A DNA stretch of 6,492 nucleotides from Bacteroidales bacterium (GTDB taxonomy: Bacteria > Bacteroidota > Bacteroidia > Bacteroidales > DTU049), in assembly GCA_030017935.1 (NCBI GenBank), contig JASEGF010000012.1, positions 1 to 6,492 of the forward strand, written 5' to 3'. The position numbers and the translations under genes were made by a program. Positions 1 to 6,492 of this stretch are shown piece by piece. Position 1 is the first letter of the stretch. Every line of letters begins with the position of its first letter. The notes beneath the pieces were generated by a model. The model ran no database searches. It saw nothing but the letters and a program-made list of their open reading frames with translations, and was not told where the DNA came from.

Positions 1-14
1 CAAATTATTTTTTA

Positions 15-47
15 CAAAATTAATTAAAATTTGAAAATATAATCAAA
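15..47 (-). promoter_or_regulatory. Leftward Bacteroidota-type promoter for an off-window gene
   Basis: On the minus strand a -33 TTTG (44-47) is followed after 21 bases by a -7 box TAATTTTG (15-22). This matches the Bacteroidota housekeeping sigma pattern TTTG / TAnnTTTG. No start codon lies in the 14 bases left before the window edge, so any gene it drives would start just outside. The spacing is the same as for the promoter of the DUF5063 gene in this window. Inferred from motif only; the background is very AT-rich, so a chance match is possible. Confidence 0.5.
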
Positions 48-119
48 TAAATTTCCAAACAATAAAAATTTTGTCCTATTTTACACCCTCCCTCTTTGTT
101 CAATTCATTTTAACATTAT

Positions 120-150
120 ATTGCCAAATTCAATAAAATTATTAAATTTG
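120..150 (+). promoter_or_regulatory. Promoter of the small secreted protein gene
   Basis: A -7 box TAAATTTG (143-150) matches TAnnTTTG exactly and lies 25 bases before the ATG at 176. An imperfect -33 element ATTG (120-123, three of four matching TTTG) stands 19 bases upstream of the box. Transcription would start at about 155-158, giving a leader of about 20 bases. The rest of 1-175 contains no coding region that I can support; it holds this promoter, the leftward one and a C-rich tract at 84-97. Confidence 0.55.
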
Positions 151-175
151 CCTAATTAACATATCATTGAACATT

Positions 176-583
176 ATGAAAAAATTATTTTTTACTTTTA
201 TTTTATTGCTTATAAGTTTATTAGCATTCAATCAAAATATTCCAAGTTATGAACCAATAATGGATGAATTTTTCTCTATTTACAAGAATAATACTCCGCC
301 AGAGGCTATAGATTTCATCTTTAATACTAATCCGACCATAATACAAAGAAATGCAGAAGAGGTTACGCAGATAAAGCTTAGGCTTTCTGCCCTCACTGCT
401 ATGTTAGGGGAATATTATGGATATGAAAAAATAAAAGAACAAAAATATGGTGAGAGTTTAGTTGTAGTTACTTATATGTTAAAATATGCTTATCAGCCCT
501 TATTTTATACTTTTACATTATATTATCCTAAAGATAAATGGCAGTTGCAAACGGTTAAATTTGATGATAAAATACAAAATTAG
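176..583 (+). CDS. Small secreted protein of unknown function, possibly NTF2-like
   Basis: This gene encodes a 135-residue exported protein. I chose the ATG at 176 because it begins a typical signal peptide: MKK, then a hydrophobic stretch through about residue 18, with likely cleavage near the AFNQ at residues 18-21. An in-frame TTG at 167 would add only three residues. The mature part of about 115 residues is acidic at its front and ends in aromatic beta-like segments (TYMLKYAYQPLFYTFTLYY, then W-L-x-T-V-K-F-D-D-K). It resembles small Bacteroidota hypothetical proteins with a helix-helix-sheet layout (an IFNTNP segment, an LGEYYGYE segment, then strands), which suggests an NTF2-like alpha+beta fold. 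That fold is my inference. There are no cysteines and no lipobox, so it is probably periplasmic or secreted. It has its own promoter, and its stop codon overlaps the stop of the convergent neighbour. Function unknown. Confidence 0.85.
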   Translation: MKKLFFTFILLLISLLAFNQNIPSYEPIMDEFFSIYKNNTPPEAIDFIFNTNPTIIQRNAEEVTQIKLRLSALTAMLGEYYGYEKIKEQKYGESLVVVTYMLKYAYQPLFYTFTLYYPKDKWQLQTVKFDDKIQN

Positions 584-969
584 AACGTCAAATAAATAGG
601 TAATTGTTCGCCAAATGGGGTATAAAAATACCAAAAGCCAATTTTTTCATTATTTTTATAATTACCTTCTATTAATAGGCTGCCATTTTTATCAAAATAT
701 TTTGCTGTTCCAGATTTATAATGATTTTGGAAAAATAAATCTACCTTTTTATTTCCATTGGGATAAAACTCTTGATATTTACCATTTAATTTACCTTTAG
801 AGAAATGAGCTATTGCTTTAATTTTATTCTCTTTATTATCATAGTATAGAAATGCATTACCATCTGGAGTATTATTTACAAAAGATATGCTCGCCCACAA
901 ACTAGAATTCGGAAAATAATATCGCCACAATCCTGTACGCTGTCCTTTTTCATTTATTCTACCTTCTGC
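580..969 (-). repeat. MORN-type repeat block (protein-level, about five copies)
   Basis: Residues 550-678 of the 678-residue membrane protein form degenerate repeats at about 23-25 residue spacing. Approximate units are 550-574, 577-599, 602-624, 626-647 and 648-672. Each has a Gly followed by an aromatic pair and then an (N/K)-G turn, the pattern of bacterial MORN_2 repeats. Repeat 2 is the weakest, with DNKEN in place of the PNG turn. The repeats are visible in the protein only; the DNA copies have diverged. The final residues QLPIYLTF fall outside the pattern. Confidence 0.7.
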
Positions 970-2616
970 TTTTAATCTTATATATGGATGATATAAATCT
1001 GGCGGATAAATAAGTTGTACTAATTTAGTATTATTATTTTGCCAGCTACTATCTATCATTGCTATTAAGCTATCATATTCCAATAAAAAAATTTGTTCAT
1101 TGGAGAATAGTAAATTTTGCAAAAATGATTTTACTTTTCCTGCAGTATCCCAATTTATAGTAGCTTTAAATTTAAAATTTGTGTCTAATATCTCAAAATT
1201 ACCTAATTTAATTTCATAAGGTTTTTCAGTTGTTAAGTTTATTAAAAATTCTTTATCTATTTTATCATTTATTTTTTCATGAGCAAAAGGTTTATAAATG
1301 GATTGGAAATAATCTTTATTATTAATATTGAATGAATTAGAAATATTCAATTTTTTTGTAGTAATCATATTTTCTAATAGTTCAATAGAATTAGCAATTA
1401 ACAAAAAGTCACCATCAATATATGAATAAAAAATGTCTGGTGATTGAAAATATTGTGAAAAGAAAAAATTCATTATTTGCCCCCATCTGACTGGATATAA
1501 TGTATACATGCCCCAATTTATTGGATCTTTAATAGAATAATATGACCATTTTTTTATATTTTCTTCATTTAATTGTTTACTATTAATTTTACAGATAGCT
1601 GCAATCTCGTCATTTTTAGTATTATGAGCTATGCATAGATTATTCCCTAATAATGAAAATAATTTTTCTTGCACACTCATCGGGAATAAATGTACTATAG
1701 AATCCCATTTACTTTTTATATCTTCATTTGCTAGAAAACCAGGAATTAGTTTTGTAAATAAGTCTTTAGCAGACCATAAATAAATATTTGATATATCGGA
1801 AGGCAAATATTTTAAAATATTATAATCTATCTCTTCAAAAGTAGAATTATCAACTTGATAATTTAAAAAAAACTTTTTTTTAGGATTAGCGATAACGCTA
1901 TATTCAGCAATGGCATTAGTATCAGGCACATTTATTACTAAATAATTAAAATTATAAATATCTTGCGAAAATATATCTGTAAACCAAAGATTCAAATTGC
2001 TGTCTGGCAAACAAACTATGCTAAAAAGTTCATTCGTTTTAATATAATTGGATAAATTAGCAAAATGACTATTATCTACTGTACTATTAATTTGACTCTC
2101 AGTTTTTGATATTAATAAAAAATTATCATTAATTTTTGAATAAAAATTGGAATTTTTTACATTAATTAGTTGAACATTTTTTTTATTTTGAAAATTTTTA
2201 TTATTTAGTTTTGATAATTGAGAGAGGAACTTGTCAGCATTATTTTTATCTCTGAAAGATATTAGATATAGTGGAGCAATGGAAGGAAAAGAATGAGATA
2301 TAGCAATATACAAATTAGCTTTTGTTAAACATTTTTGCACATCGTCATTATATTTTAGAGATCTTAATTCATTAAAATCATCAGTTATAGTCTTATTAAT
2401 ATCTGAATTTTTTAAAACCTTGGAAGGTGTAGAATTTTCTATAATATTAATTTTTTCAGTAAAGTCATGGATATAGATAAATAATTGAGTATCTATTGGT
2501 AAAAGATTTAATGGATCTTGGTTTGAATTATTTTTTTTTGAAAAATAAATTACTATAAAAATTATAGCAGCTATACCAATTATTGCTAAAATTAAAAATA
2601 GAAATTTACGTTTCAT
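580..2616 (-). CDS. Membrane-anchored DUF3352-like protein with C-terminal MORN-type repeats
   Basis: This 678-residue protein starts with KRK and one hydrophobic segment (residues 5-25), followed by SKK. There is no lipobox cysteine and no clear cleavage site, so I read it as an inner-membrane anchor with the bulk in the periplasm. Residues about 36-545 form a long Asn/Lys/Ile-rich region. Its opening (LLPIDTQLFIYIHDF) and later segments (YLISFRDKNNADKFLSQL; DGDFLLIANSIELLENMI) resemble DUF3352-type proteins of Bacteroidota; this match is from memory. Residues 550-678 hold about five MORN-like repeats of roughly 23-25 residues. They are marked by G-x-R-x-G-x-W-x-Y-Y-x-P-N, LNGKYQEFYPNG, SGTAKYFDKNG and KIGFWYFYTPFG. 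Such repeats usually serve as binding or structural beta-hairpin ladders. An A9 run sits in the codons just after the membrane segment. The ATG at 2616 is only 8 bases from a -7 box. Function unknown; an envelope role is likely. Confidence 0.85.
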   Translation of the reverse strand: MKRKFLFLILAIIGIAAIIFIVIYFSKKNNSNQDPLNLLPIDTQLFIYIHDFTEKINIIENSTPSKVLKNSDINKTITDDFNELRSLKYNDDVQKCLTKANLYIAISHSFPSIAPLYLISFRDKNNADKFLSQLSKLNNKNFQNKKNVQLINVKNSNFYSKINDNFLLISKTESQINSTVDNSHFANLSNYIKTNELFSIVCLPDSNLNLWFTDIFSQDIYNFNYLVINVPDTNAIAEYSVIANPKKKFFLNYQVDNSTFEEIDYNILKYLPSDISNIYLWSAKDLFTKLIPGFLANEDIKSKWDSIVHLFPMSVQEKLFSLLGNNLCIAHNTKNDEIAAICKINSKQLNEENIKKWSYYSIKDPINWGMYTLYPVRWGQIMNFFFSQYFQSPDIFYSYIDGDFLLIANSIELLENMITTKKLNISNSFNINNKDYFQSIYKPFAHEKINDKIDKEFLINLTTEKPYEIKLGNFEILDTNFKFKATINWDTAGKVKSFLQNLLFSNEQIFLLEYDSLIAMIDSSWQNNNTKLVQLIYPPDLYHPYIRLKAEGRINEKGQRTGLWRYYFPNSSLWASISFVNNTPDGNAFLYYDNKENKIKAIAHFSKGKLNGKYQEFYPNGNKKVDLFFQNHYKSGTAKYFDKNGSLLIEGNYKNNEKIGFWYFYTPFGEQLPIYLTF

Positions 2617-2624
2617 TTTTTTAT

Positions 2625-2654
2625 CAAAATTACAATAAATTATCTATTAACTAA
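2625..2654 (-). promoter_or_regulatory. Promoter of the DUF3352-like/MORN gene, very short leader
   Basis: A TAATTTTG box (2625-2632, minus strand) matches TAnnTTTG exactly. An imperfect -33 element TTAG (2651-2654) lies 18 bases upstream. Only 8 bases (2617-2624, ATAAAAAA) separate the box from the ATG. If transcription starts the usual 4-8 bases past the box, the mRNA would have a leader of only about 0-5 bases. It lies in the 63-base gap after tyrS; that gap shows no clear stem-loop terminator. Confidence 0.5.
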
Positions 2655-2679
2655 TGATTAGCAAATAAACCTAAAATTT

Positions 2680-3969
2680 TTACTCAGCAATAATAAGAAA
2701 ATAATTTTTTTTGCCTCTTTGAATGACAATAAATTTATTTTGAATTAAGAAATTTTCATTTATAATAAGATTTTCATCATTTACTAGTTGCTTATTTAGA
2801 TAAATACCATTATTAGCTATCATACGACGTGCCTCACTTTTAGAAGCTAAAATATTTGTATTATTTGTTAATAAATCTATAATTCCAATACCTTGAGCTA
2901 TTATTTCATGAGATATCTTAAACTGTGGAATAGCAGCGAAAATGTACAAGATAGAAGCTAAATCCAAATTTTTTAAAAGATCTATGGAACCATTACCAAA
3001 AAGAAATTCACTTGTAGTTTTAGCTATTTCTAATGCTTTGCTGCCGTGTATCATCATTGTAAGCTCCTCAGCAAGCTTTTTTTGTAATAATCTATTCTCT
3101 GGAGCAGTTCTATGTTTTATGATGAGCTCGTCAATAGTTGGTTTATCTAGTTCAGTGAAGATTTTAATGTACCTTTCTGCATCCTCATCGGAAGTATTAA
3201 TCCAGAATTGATAAAATTCGTAAGGAGAGGTTTTGTCTGGATCGAGCCATACATTACCTTTTTCTGTTTTACCAAATTTAGTACCGTCGGCTTTAGTGAT
3301 TAATGGGCAAGTAATAGCATAAGCTTCGCCACCTGTAGCCCTTCTGATGAGCTCAATACCAGTAGTTATATTTCCCCATTGATCGCTACCACCCATTTGT
3401 AGCTTGCAATTAAAATTTTTATATAAATGCAAAAAATCATTAGCTTGTACTAATTGATATGAAAATTCTGCAAAAGATAGCCCCTCCCCTACTTCACCGC
3501 TTATGCGTCGTTTCACATTTTCTTTAGCCATCATGTAGTTTACAGTTATATGTTTCCCTACATTTCTGATGAAATCTAGAAAACGATAATCTTTCATCCA
3601 ATCATAGTTATTTAATAGTAAAGCTCCATTTTGTTTATCATTAAAATCTAAAAGTCGTGATACTTGTTTTTTAATGCCTTCTTCATTTTTTCTAATAATT
3701 TCCTCAGACAATAAATTTCTTTCTTCACTTTTGCCAGAAGGATCTCCTATCATACCAGTAGCACCGCCTAGGACTAATATGGGTTTATGACCAGCTCTCT
3801 GAAAATGTCTCAAAAGCATTATTGATACTAAATGACCGATATGCAAAGAATCTGCTGTAGGATCTATACCCACATATGCTGCAGCACCAGGATCAGATAA
3901 ATAATTTTTAACCTCTGGTATCATTTCATAAATCATACCTCGCCACTCTAACTCAGCTATGAAATCCAT
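2680..3969 (-). CDS. tyrS: Tyrosyl-tRNA synthetase
   Basis: This is cytoplasmic class I tyrosine-tRNA ligase, which joins tyrosine to tRNA-Tyr using ATP. The 429-residue length is normal for bacterial TyrRS. The Rossmann catalytic domain carries the HIGH motif (residues 43-46), the GGATGMIGDPSGKS stretch (68-81), the tyrosine-binding YQLVQAND (171-178) and GGSDQWGNI (193-201), and the KMSKS-equivalent KFGKT (231-235). All expected motifs are intact. The last 60-70 residues form the tRNA-binding S4 domain (SKSEARRMIANNGIYLN). I chose the ATG at 3969 because MDFIAELEWRGM matches the usual TyrRS start; an upstream in-frame TTG at 3981 would add only four residues. An A8 run encodes part of the GKKNY segment close to the C terminus. 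It sits 63 bases before the DUF3352-like gene on the same strand, probably by chance rather than shared function. No T-box leader is visible in the 120 bases upstream. Confidence 0.98.
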   Translation of the reverse strand: MDFIAELEWRGMIYEMIPEVKNYLSDPGAAAYVGIDPTADSLHIGHLVSIMLLRHFQRAGHKPILVLGGATGMIGDPSGKSEERNLLSEEIIRKNEEGIKKQVSRLLDFNDKQNGALLLNNYDWMKDYRFLDFIRNVGKHITVNYMMAKENVKRRISGEVGEGLSFAEFSYQLVQANDFLHLYKNFNCKLQMGGSDQWGNITTGIELIRRATGGEAYAITCPLITKADGTKFGKTEKGNVWLDPDKTSPYEFYQFWINTSDEDAERYIKIFTELDKPTIDELIIKHRTAPENRLLQKKLAEELTMMIHGSKALEIAKTTSEFLFGNGSIDLLKNLDLASILYIFAAIPQFKISHEIIAQGIGIIDLLTNNTNILASKSEARRMIANNGIYLNKQLVNDENLIINENFLIQNKFIVIQRGKKNYFLIIAE

Positions 3970-3998
3970 AATGAAAAACAATTTTTTAATTTAAATTG

Positions 3999-4014
3999 CA
4001 AAAATACAAATTTA
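3999..4014 (-). promoter_or_regulatory. Tandem candidate -7 boxes for tyrS
   Basis: Two exact TAnnTTTG matches lie back to back on the minus strand: TAAATTTG (4007-4014) and TATTTTTG (3999-4006). They are 37 and 29 bases before the tyrS ATG. I see no good TTTG at -33 spacing for either, so the call rests on the -7 box alone. The rest of the 3970-4089 gap holds only AT-rich sequence with no convincing hairpin terminator for the upstream gene. Confidence 0.45.
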
Positions 4015-4089
4015 AAATAATAAGTGTAGAGGTTGTGTATGATACATTTTGCATGATAAAGTTTCTGGAGCAAAATTTTAAAAATTTTT

Positions 4090-5592
4090 TCATTCATTAA
4101 AGCTACCACCTGGCATAATTGGAATATATGGTTCTTTTGATTGTTCGGGAGGTTCAGGAAAAATTGGATGCTTTTCATAATTTTTTAAAAAATCATATAA
4201 TTGTTCAGGTATCAACCTTTTACCAATTATCCTTTTATATTGATCTAAAACATACATTACTGGTGTAGAATATACATCATAATATTTCCTAAAATCGCCT
4301 GATGCAGTATAAATGCCATTTACATTTATGAAATCTTGCATTTGCATATTATTAATTACTTTTTTCATCTCTATAAAGCTACTATCAGTGCATACAGCAA
4401 ATACTTTTAAATTAAATGTATCTTTATACTGTTTGTAAAACTCCACTAATTTTGGTGTTTCTTTTTTACAATGTCCACAGCTGGGATCCCAAAAATATAA
4501 TATTGTATATTTAGCATTTATACTATGTAATGAATTCAAATTTTTGGCAGTATCTAATAAAATCAGATTAGGTGCAATATTACCCAATAAATTAGGTCGT
4601 ATAGCATCTGCTCTGTCTATAATTTTTTGTGTAGAAGATTCTGATAGCCAATAAGCTTTACCAGTTTTATAATAATTGTCCGCTAAATGAACAAATATTT
4701 TGTCAAAGCCCATAACTTTACTGGTTTCATAATTATAAGTTAACCACCATAGAACATATTTAAATGTTTCTTTATTTGCTGCTGCTTTTGCTAAGATTTT
4801 ATCGGCTTCTTTGATAATTGTATCTGGATGCTGGGCAATGACATTATTAAAATATGTTTCTAACTTATTATGATATATAGGAGTACGCAGCAATGCCTCG
4901 TCAGCAATATTTATATTATCCCAATAATGATCTTTAAAATAATAATATTGGTAGGAGCTATCGACACTACCATCTGACTTTAAAGGTAATTGATCTGGTA
5001 CTTCTGGATCTTTAGTAGCTTTAAACATTCTAGCTAAAAGAGTGGTAGGATATTGCTCCATATATTTTATCTTCATATTGTTTATACTATCTATGAGTAA
5101 TTTGATCCTAGAATTATAGAATTCTACTGAATCTGACAAGTTTTTTTGCTTCAATTCTTTAACTTTTTGCTGTAAAGAATATATTTCTTTTGATGGCTTA
5201 GTAATCTCATTATTAAACCTAAAAAATAATTCATTTTCTAAAGAGCCTTTTACTTTAGCTTTGCCAGGTAAATCTGTAGTATCAGTTTCTATACTAAAAA
5301 TTCTTTCATTGTCATTTAGAATAAATTCTAAATATTTCTTAGATGGTGTTATGAGTAAATACATTCCGCTACCCACAGTGTCTTTAGATTGAAATATTCC
5401 TTTGCCCGTCTTATCTAACTTAATAGTGTCTTTTACATATTGCCATTTACCATAGTAATATCCGAGATATACATTAGTATCGGCCAATTGTGGAATTGTA
5501 ACTTGAATTTTGTAACCTGGAATTTTTTGTGATAAAGCTACATTTATCATTAATAAAAAGCTAAGCAATGATAGTACAAAAATCTTTTTCAT
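4090..5592 (-). CDS. Exported TlpA-like thiol-disulfide oxidoreductase (DUF4369/DUF5106-type)
   Basis: This 500-residue exported protein has a C-terminal thioredoxin-like domain of the TlpA/ResA/redoxin type, which in this family reduces or exchanges disulfides in envelope proteins. A signal peptide covers residues 1-21/22 (hydrophobic core, ALSQ cleavage region). Residues about 25-125 look like DUF4369 (Y-L-G-Y-Y-Y-G-K, then K-D-T-I-x-L-D-x-x-G-x-G-x-F). Residues about 133-180 are charged and helical, probably coiled coil. Residues about 190-335 (DHYWDNINIADEALLRTPIY, WWLTYNYETSKVMGFDKIFVHLADNYY) resemble DUF5106. The thioredoxin domain runs about 338-473 with active site CGHC (372-375) in YFWDPSCGHCKKETP and a cis-proline TP (443-444). 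A Pro-rich tail follows. I chose the ATG at 5592; the frame stays open to a GTG at 5646, but only this ATG starts directly at a signal peptide. Downstream of the DUF5063 gene by 50 bases, with its own promoter box. Its substrate is unknown. Confidence 0.93.
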   Translation of the reverse strand: MKKIFVLSLLSFLLMINVALSQKIPGYKIQVTIPQLADTNVYLGYYYGKWQYVKDTIKLDKTGKGIFQSKDTVGSGMYLLITPSKKYLEFILNDNERIFSIETDTTDLPGKAKVKGSLENELFFRFNNEITKPSKEIYSLQQKVKELKQKNLSDSVEFYNSRIKLLIDSINNMKIKYMEQYPTTLLARMFKATKDPEVPDQLPLKSDGSVDSSYQYYYFKDHYWDNINIADEALLRTPIYHNKLETYFNNVIAQHPDTIIKEADKILAKAAANKETFKYVLWWLTYNYETSKVMGFDKIFVHLADNYYKTGKAYWLSESSTQKIIDRADAIRPNLLGNIAPNLILLDTAKNLNSLHSINAKYTILYFWDPSCGHCKKETPKLVEFYKQYKDTFNLKVFAVCTDSSFIEMKKVINNMQMQDFINVNGIYTASGDFRKYYDVYSTPVMYVLDQYKRIIGKRLIPEQLYDFLKNYEKHPIFPEPPEQSKEPYIPIMPGGSFNE

Positions 5593-5613
5593 CTTTTTTA
5601 ATTTTTTATAATG

Positions 5614-5649
5614 CAAATTTATTATTTTTTTATTAAAAAAAATCACAAA
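5614..5649 (-). promoter_or_regulatory. Candidate promoter of the TlpA-like gene
   Basis: A TAAATTTG box (5614-5621, minus strand) matches TAnnTTTG and lies 21 bases before the ATG at 5592. A TTTG (5646-5649) lies 24 bases upstream, a little longer than the spacing in the best promoters here, and it overlaps the last codon of the DUF5063 gene. If used, the TlpA-like gene can be transcribed without its upstream neighbour. Between the two genes is also an AT-only stretch (T8-AATA-A7 on the minus strand) that I do not call a terminator. Confidence 0.4.
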
Positions 5650-6197
5650 TTATAAATATCATCACTATTATAAAAATTATTATCTGTTCCCTCTTCGTAT
5701 CTATAATTGTAACTATGTAGAGCTAAAAGCACTTTGAGGCTTTCACTACCCCATCTATCGATAAACCAATATTTAGCTAAATAAATTGCAGCTTTTTGAG
5801 TTTCTAATTTATTTTTATTATATAAAACTACAACATCTTTCAGATCTTGATATATATCACTTAGAAACTCAGGAATAGAAATATCATTTATCCATAAATA
5901 ATCATCATCAGTTATTTGAAAATCAAAATATTTAGAAAAAATCTCATTTAATCTATTGTAAATTATAGTGTAGGTTTCTTCATTGACCGTCCTCTCAGCG
6001 TATTCGATATCTGCATCATCTATTAAATTAATAATTGTACCGTAGAAATATAGCATTGGCAGAGCCACTAGTAAAAAATTTACAATATTTTCAAAATCAT
6101 ATTCCTCAGCAGATTCTATAAGATTACAGTAATCTTGACAAAATAAGATAAATTGTTCTATCTGTTGCTGATCTATGCTTTCATAACTTTTTGACAT
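5643..6197 (-). CDS. DUF5063 domain protein
   Basis: This 184-residue cytoplasmic protein has no signal peptide, cysteine cluster or membrane segment. It is acidic and mostly helical. The segment FLSDIYQDLKD (residues 111-121), the WG at 149-150 and the L-x-x-L-L-A-L-H near 154-161 match what I recall as the core of DUF5063, a family of about 180 residues found mainly in Bacteroidota. The N-terminal part (FILFCQDYCNLIESAEEYDFENIVNFLLVALPMLYFYGTI) also fits that family. The length is complete. The start at 6197 is the only sensible ATG, 15 bases past a strong promoter box. The last about 20 residues are Asn/Asp/Tyr-rich and look like a disordered tail. It is divergent from gap and 50 bases ahead of the TlpA-like gene. 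The molecular function of DUF5063 is not known to me, and the neighbours here do not reveal it. Confidence 0.88.
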   Translation of the reverse strand: MSKSYESIDQQQIEQFILFCQDYCNLIESAEEYDFENIVNFLLVALPMLYFYGTIINLIDDADIEYAERTVNEETYTIIYNRLNEIFSKYFDFQITDDDYLWINDISIPEFLSDIYQDLKDVVVLYNKNKLETQKAAIYLAKYWFIDRWGSESLKVLLALHSYNYRYEEGTDNNFYNSDDIYNL

Positions 6198-6212
6198 AAA
6201 AAGATGTTTTTA

Positions 6213-6245
6213 CAAAAATAATTAAATTTTTAATCTTAGCTCAAA
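6213..6245 (-). promoter_or_regulatory. Promoter of the DUF5063 gene
   Basis: On the minus strand TTTG (6242-6245) is followed after 21 bases by TATTTTTG (6213-6220), an exact TAnnTTTG, which lies 15 bases before the ATG at 6197. This is one of the three best two-part promoter matches in the window. It is divergent from the gap promoter; the two -33 elements stand 29 bases apart, so the promoters do not overlap but could share a regulator. Confidence 0.65.
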
Positions 6246-6274
6246 TATATTCAGTAAAGAATGATATAAATTAG

Positions 6275-6492
<218 letters not shown>

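Noticed and set aside
619..647. Hairpin GGTAT-AAAA-ATACC (619-632) with T6 at 642-647, as a terminator for the small secreted gene
   Set aside because: The stem is only 5 bp, the T-run begins 9 bases after it, and the bases are fully explained as coding sequence for the end of the convergent gene. Too weak to call.
615..800. 61-codon plus-strand open frame
   Set aside because: It lies opposite the MORN-repeat coding sequence, has no promoter box or family resemblance, and is a shadow of the long minus-strand gene.
2651..2661. CTAAT-G-ATTAG palindrome between tyrS and the next gene
   Set aside because: A one-base loop cannot form a hairpin. It could be an operator half-site pair, but a single 11-base AT-rich palindrome is not enough.
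2942..3211. 89-codon plus-strand open frame
   Set aside because: It is antisense to the intact tyrS gene, low in complexity (Ser-rich), and shows no sign of being a gene.
4036..4058. Repeated ATGATA and the palindrome TGTATGATACA upstream of tyrS as an operator or T-box
   Set aside because: The repeats are short, there is no T-box consensus or specifier structure, and T-box control is not expected in Bacteroidota. Likely chance.
4072..4090. AAAATTTT-AAAAA-TTTTTT stretch as a terminator for the TlpA-like gene
   Set aside because: An A/T-only stem without G-C pairs would be unstable, and such stretches are common by chance in this composition.
3957..4178. 73-codon minus-strand open frame bridging tyrS and the TlpA-like gene
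   Set aside because: It overlaps both real genes out of frame and also covers the tyrS promoter boxes; its protein resembles nothing I know.

Overview
This 6.5-kb window is an ordinary-looking piece of chromosome from a very AT-rich member of the Bacteroidota. Four things suggest that phylum. Every gene start has a copy of the Bacteroidota -7 promoter box TAnnTTTG a short distance upstream. Ribosome-binding sites are A-rich rather than Shine-Dalgarno. The exported proteins have signal peptides that end in the Gln-containing style common in this phylum. The gene set includes a DUF5063 protein and a TlpA-like protein with DUF4369 and DUF5106-type regions, both mainly seen in Bacteroidia-like genomes. 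Coding sequence is itself rich in AAA, AAT, ATA and TTA codons, with many A8-A9 runs. I cannot name the genus.

Layout, left to right. Bases 1-175 are a non-coding divergent regulatory region. It has one promoter pointing left, towards a gene outside the window, and one pointing right, towards a small secreted protein (176-583, +). That gene meets a large membrane-anchored protein (580-2616, -) tail to tail, with the two stop codons overlapping by 4 bases. The large protein has a DUF3352-like periplasmic body and a C-terminal block of MORN-type repeats. Upstream of it on the same strand lie tyrS (2680-3969, -), a signal-peptide-bearing TlpA/thioredoxin-like reductase (4090-5592, -) and a DUF5063 protein (5643-6197, -). 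A second divergent promoter region (6198-6320) separates the DUF5063 gene from the start of a type I glyceraldehyde-3-phosphate dehydrogenase gene (6321 onward, +), which runs off the right edge.

The four minus-strand genes are close together (gaps of 50, 120 and 63 bases) but each has its own TAnnTTTG box. They look like independently started neighbours, perhaps with read-through, rather than a single-purpose operon. Their products do not form an obvious pathway: translation (TyrRS), envelope redox (TlpA-like), central glycolysis (GAPDH) and three proteins of unknown role.

I saw no tRNA, rRNA, CRISPR array, transposase, integrase, toxin-antitoxin pair or defence gene. I do not find a convincing new biological system here. 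The points most worth a second look are the DUF3352-like/MORN architecture, the A9 tract just after its membrane anchor, its possibly near-leaderless promoter, and the regular promoter geometry.
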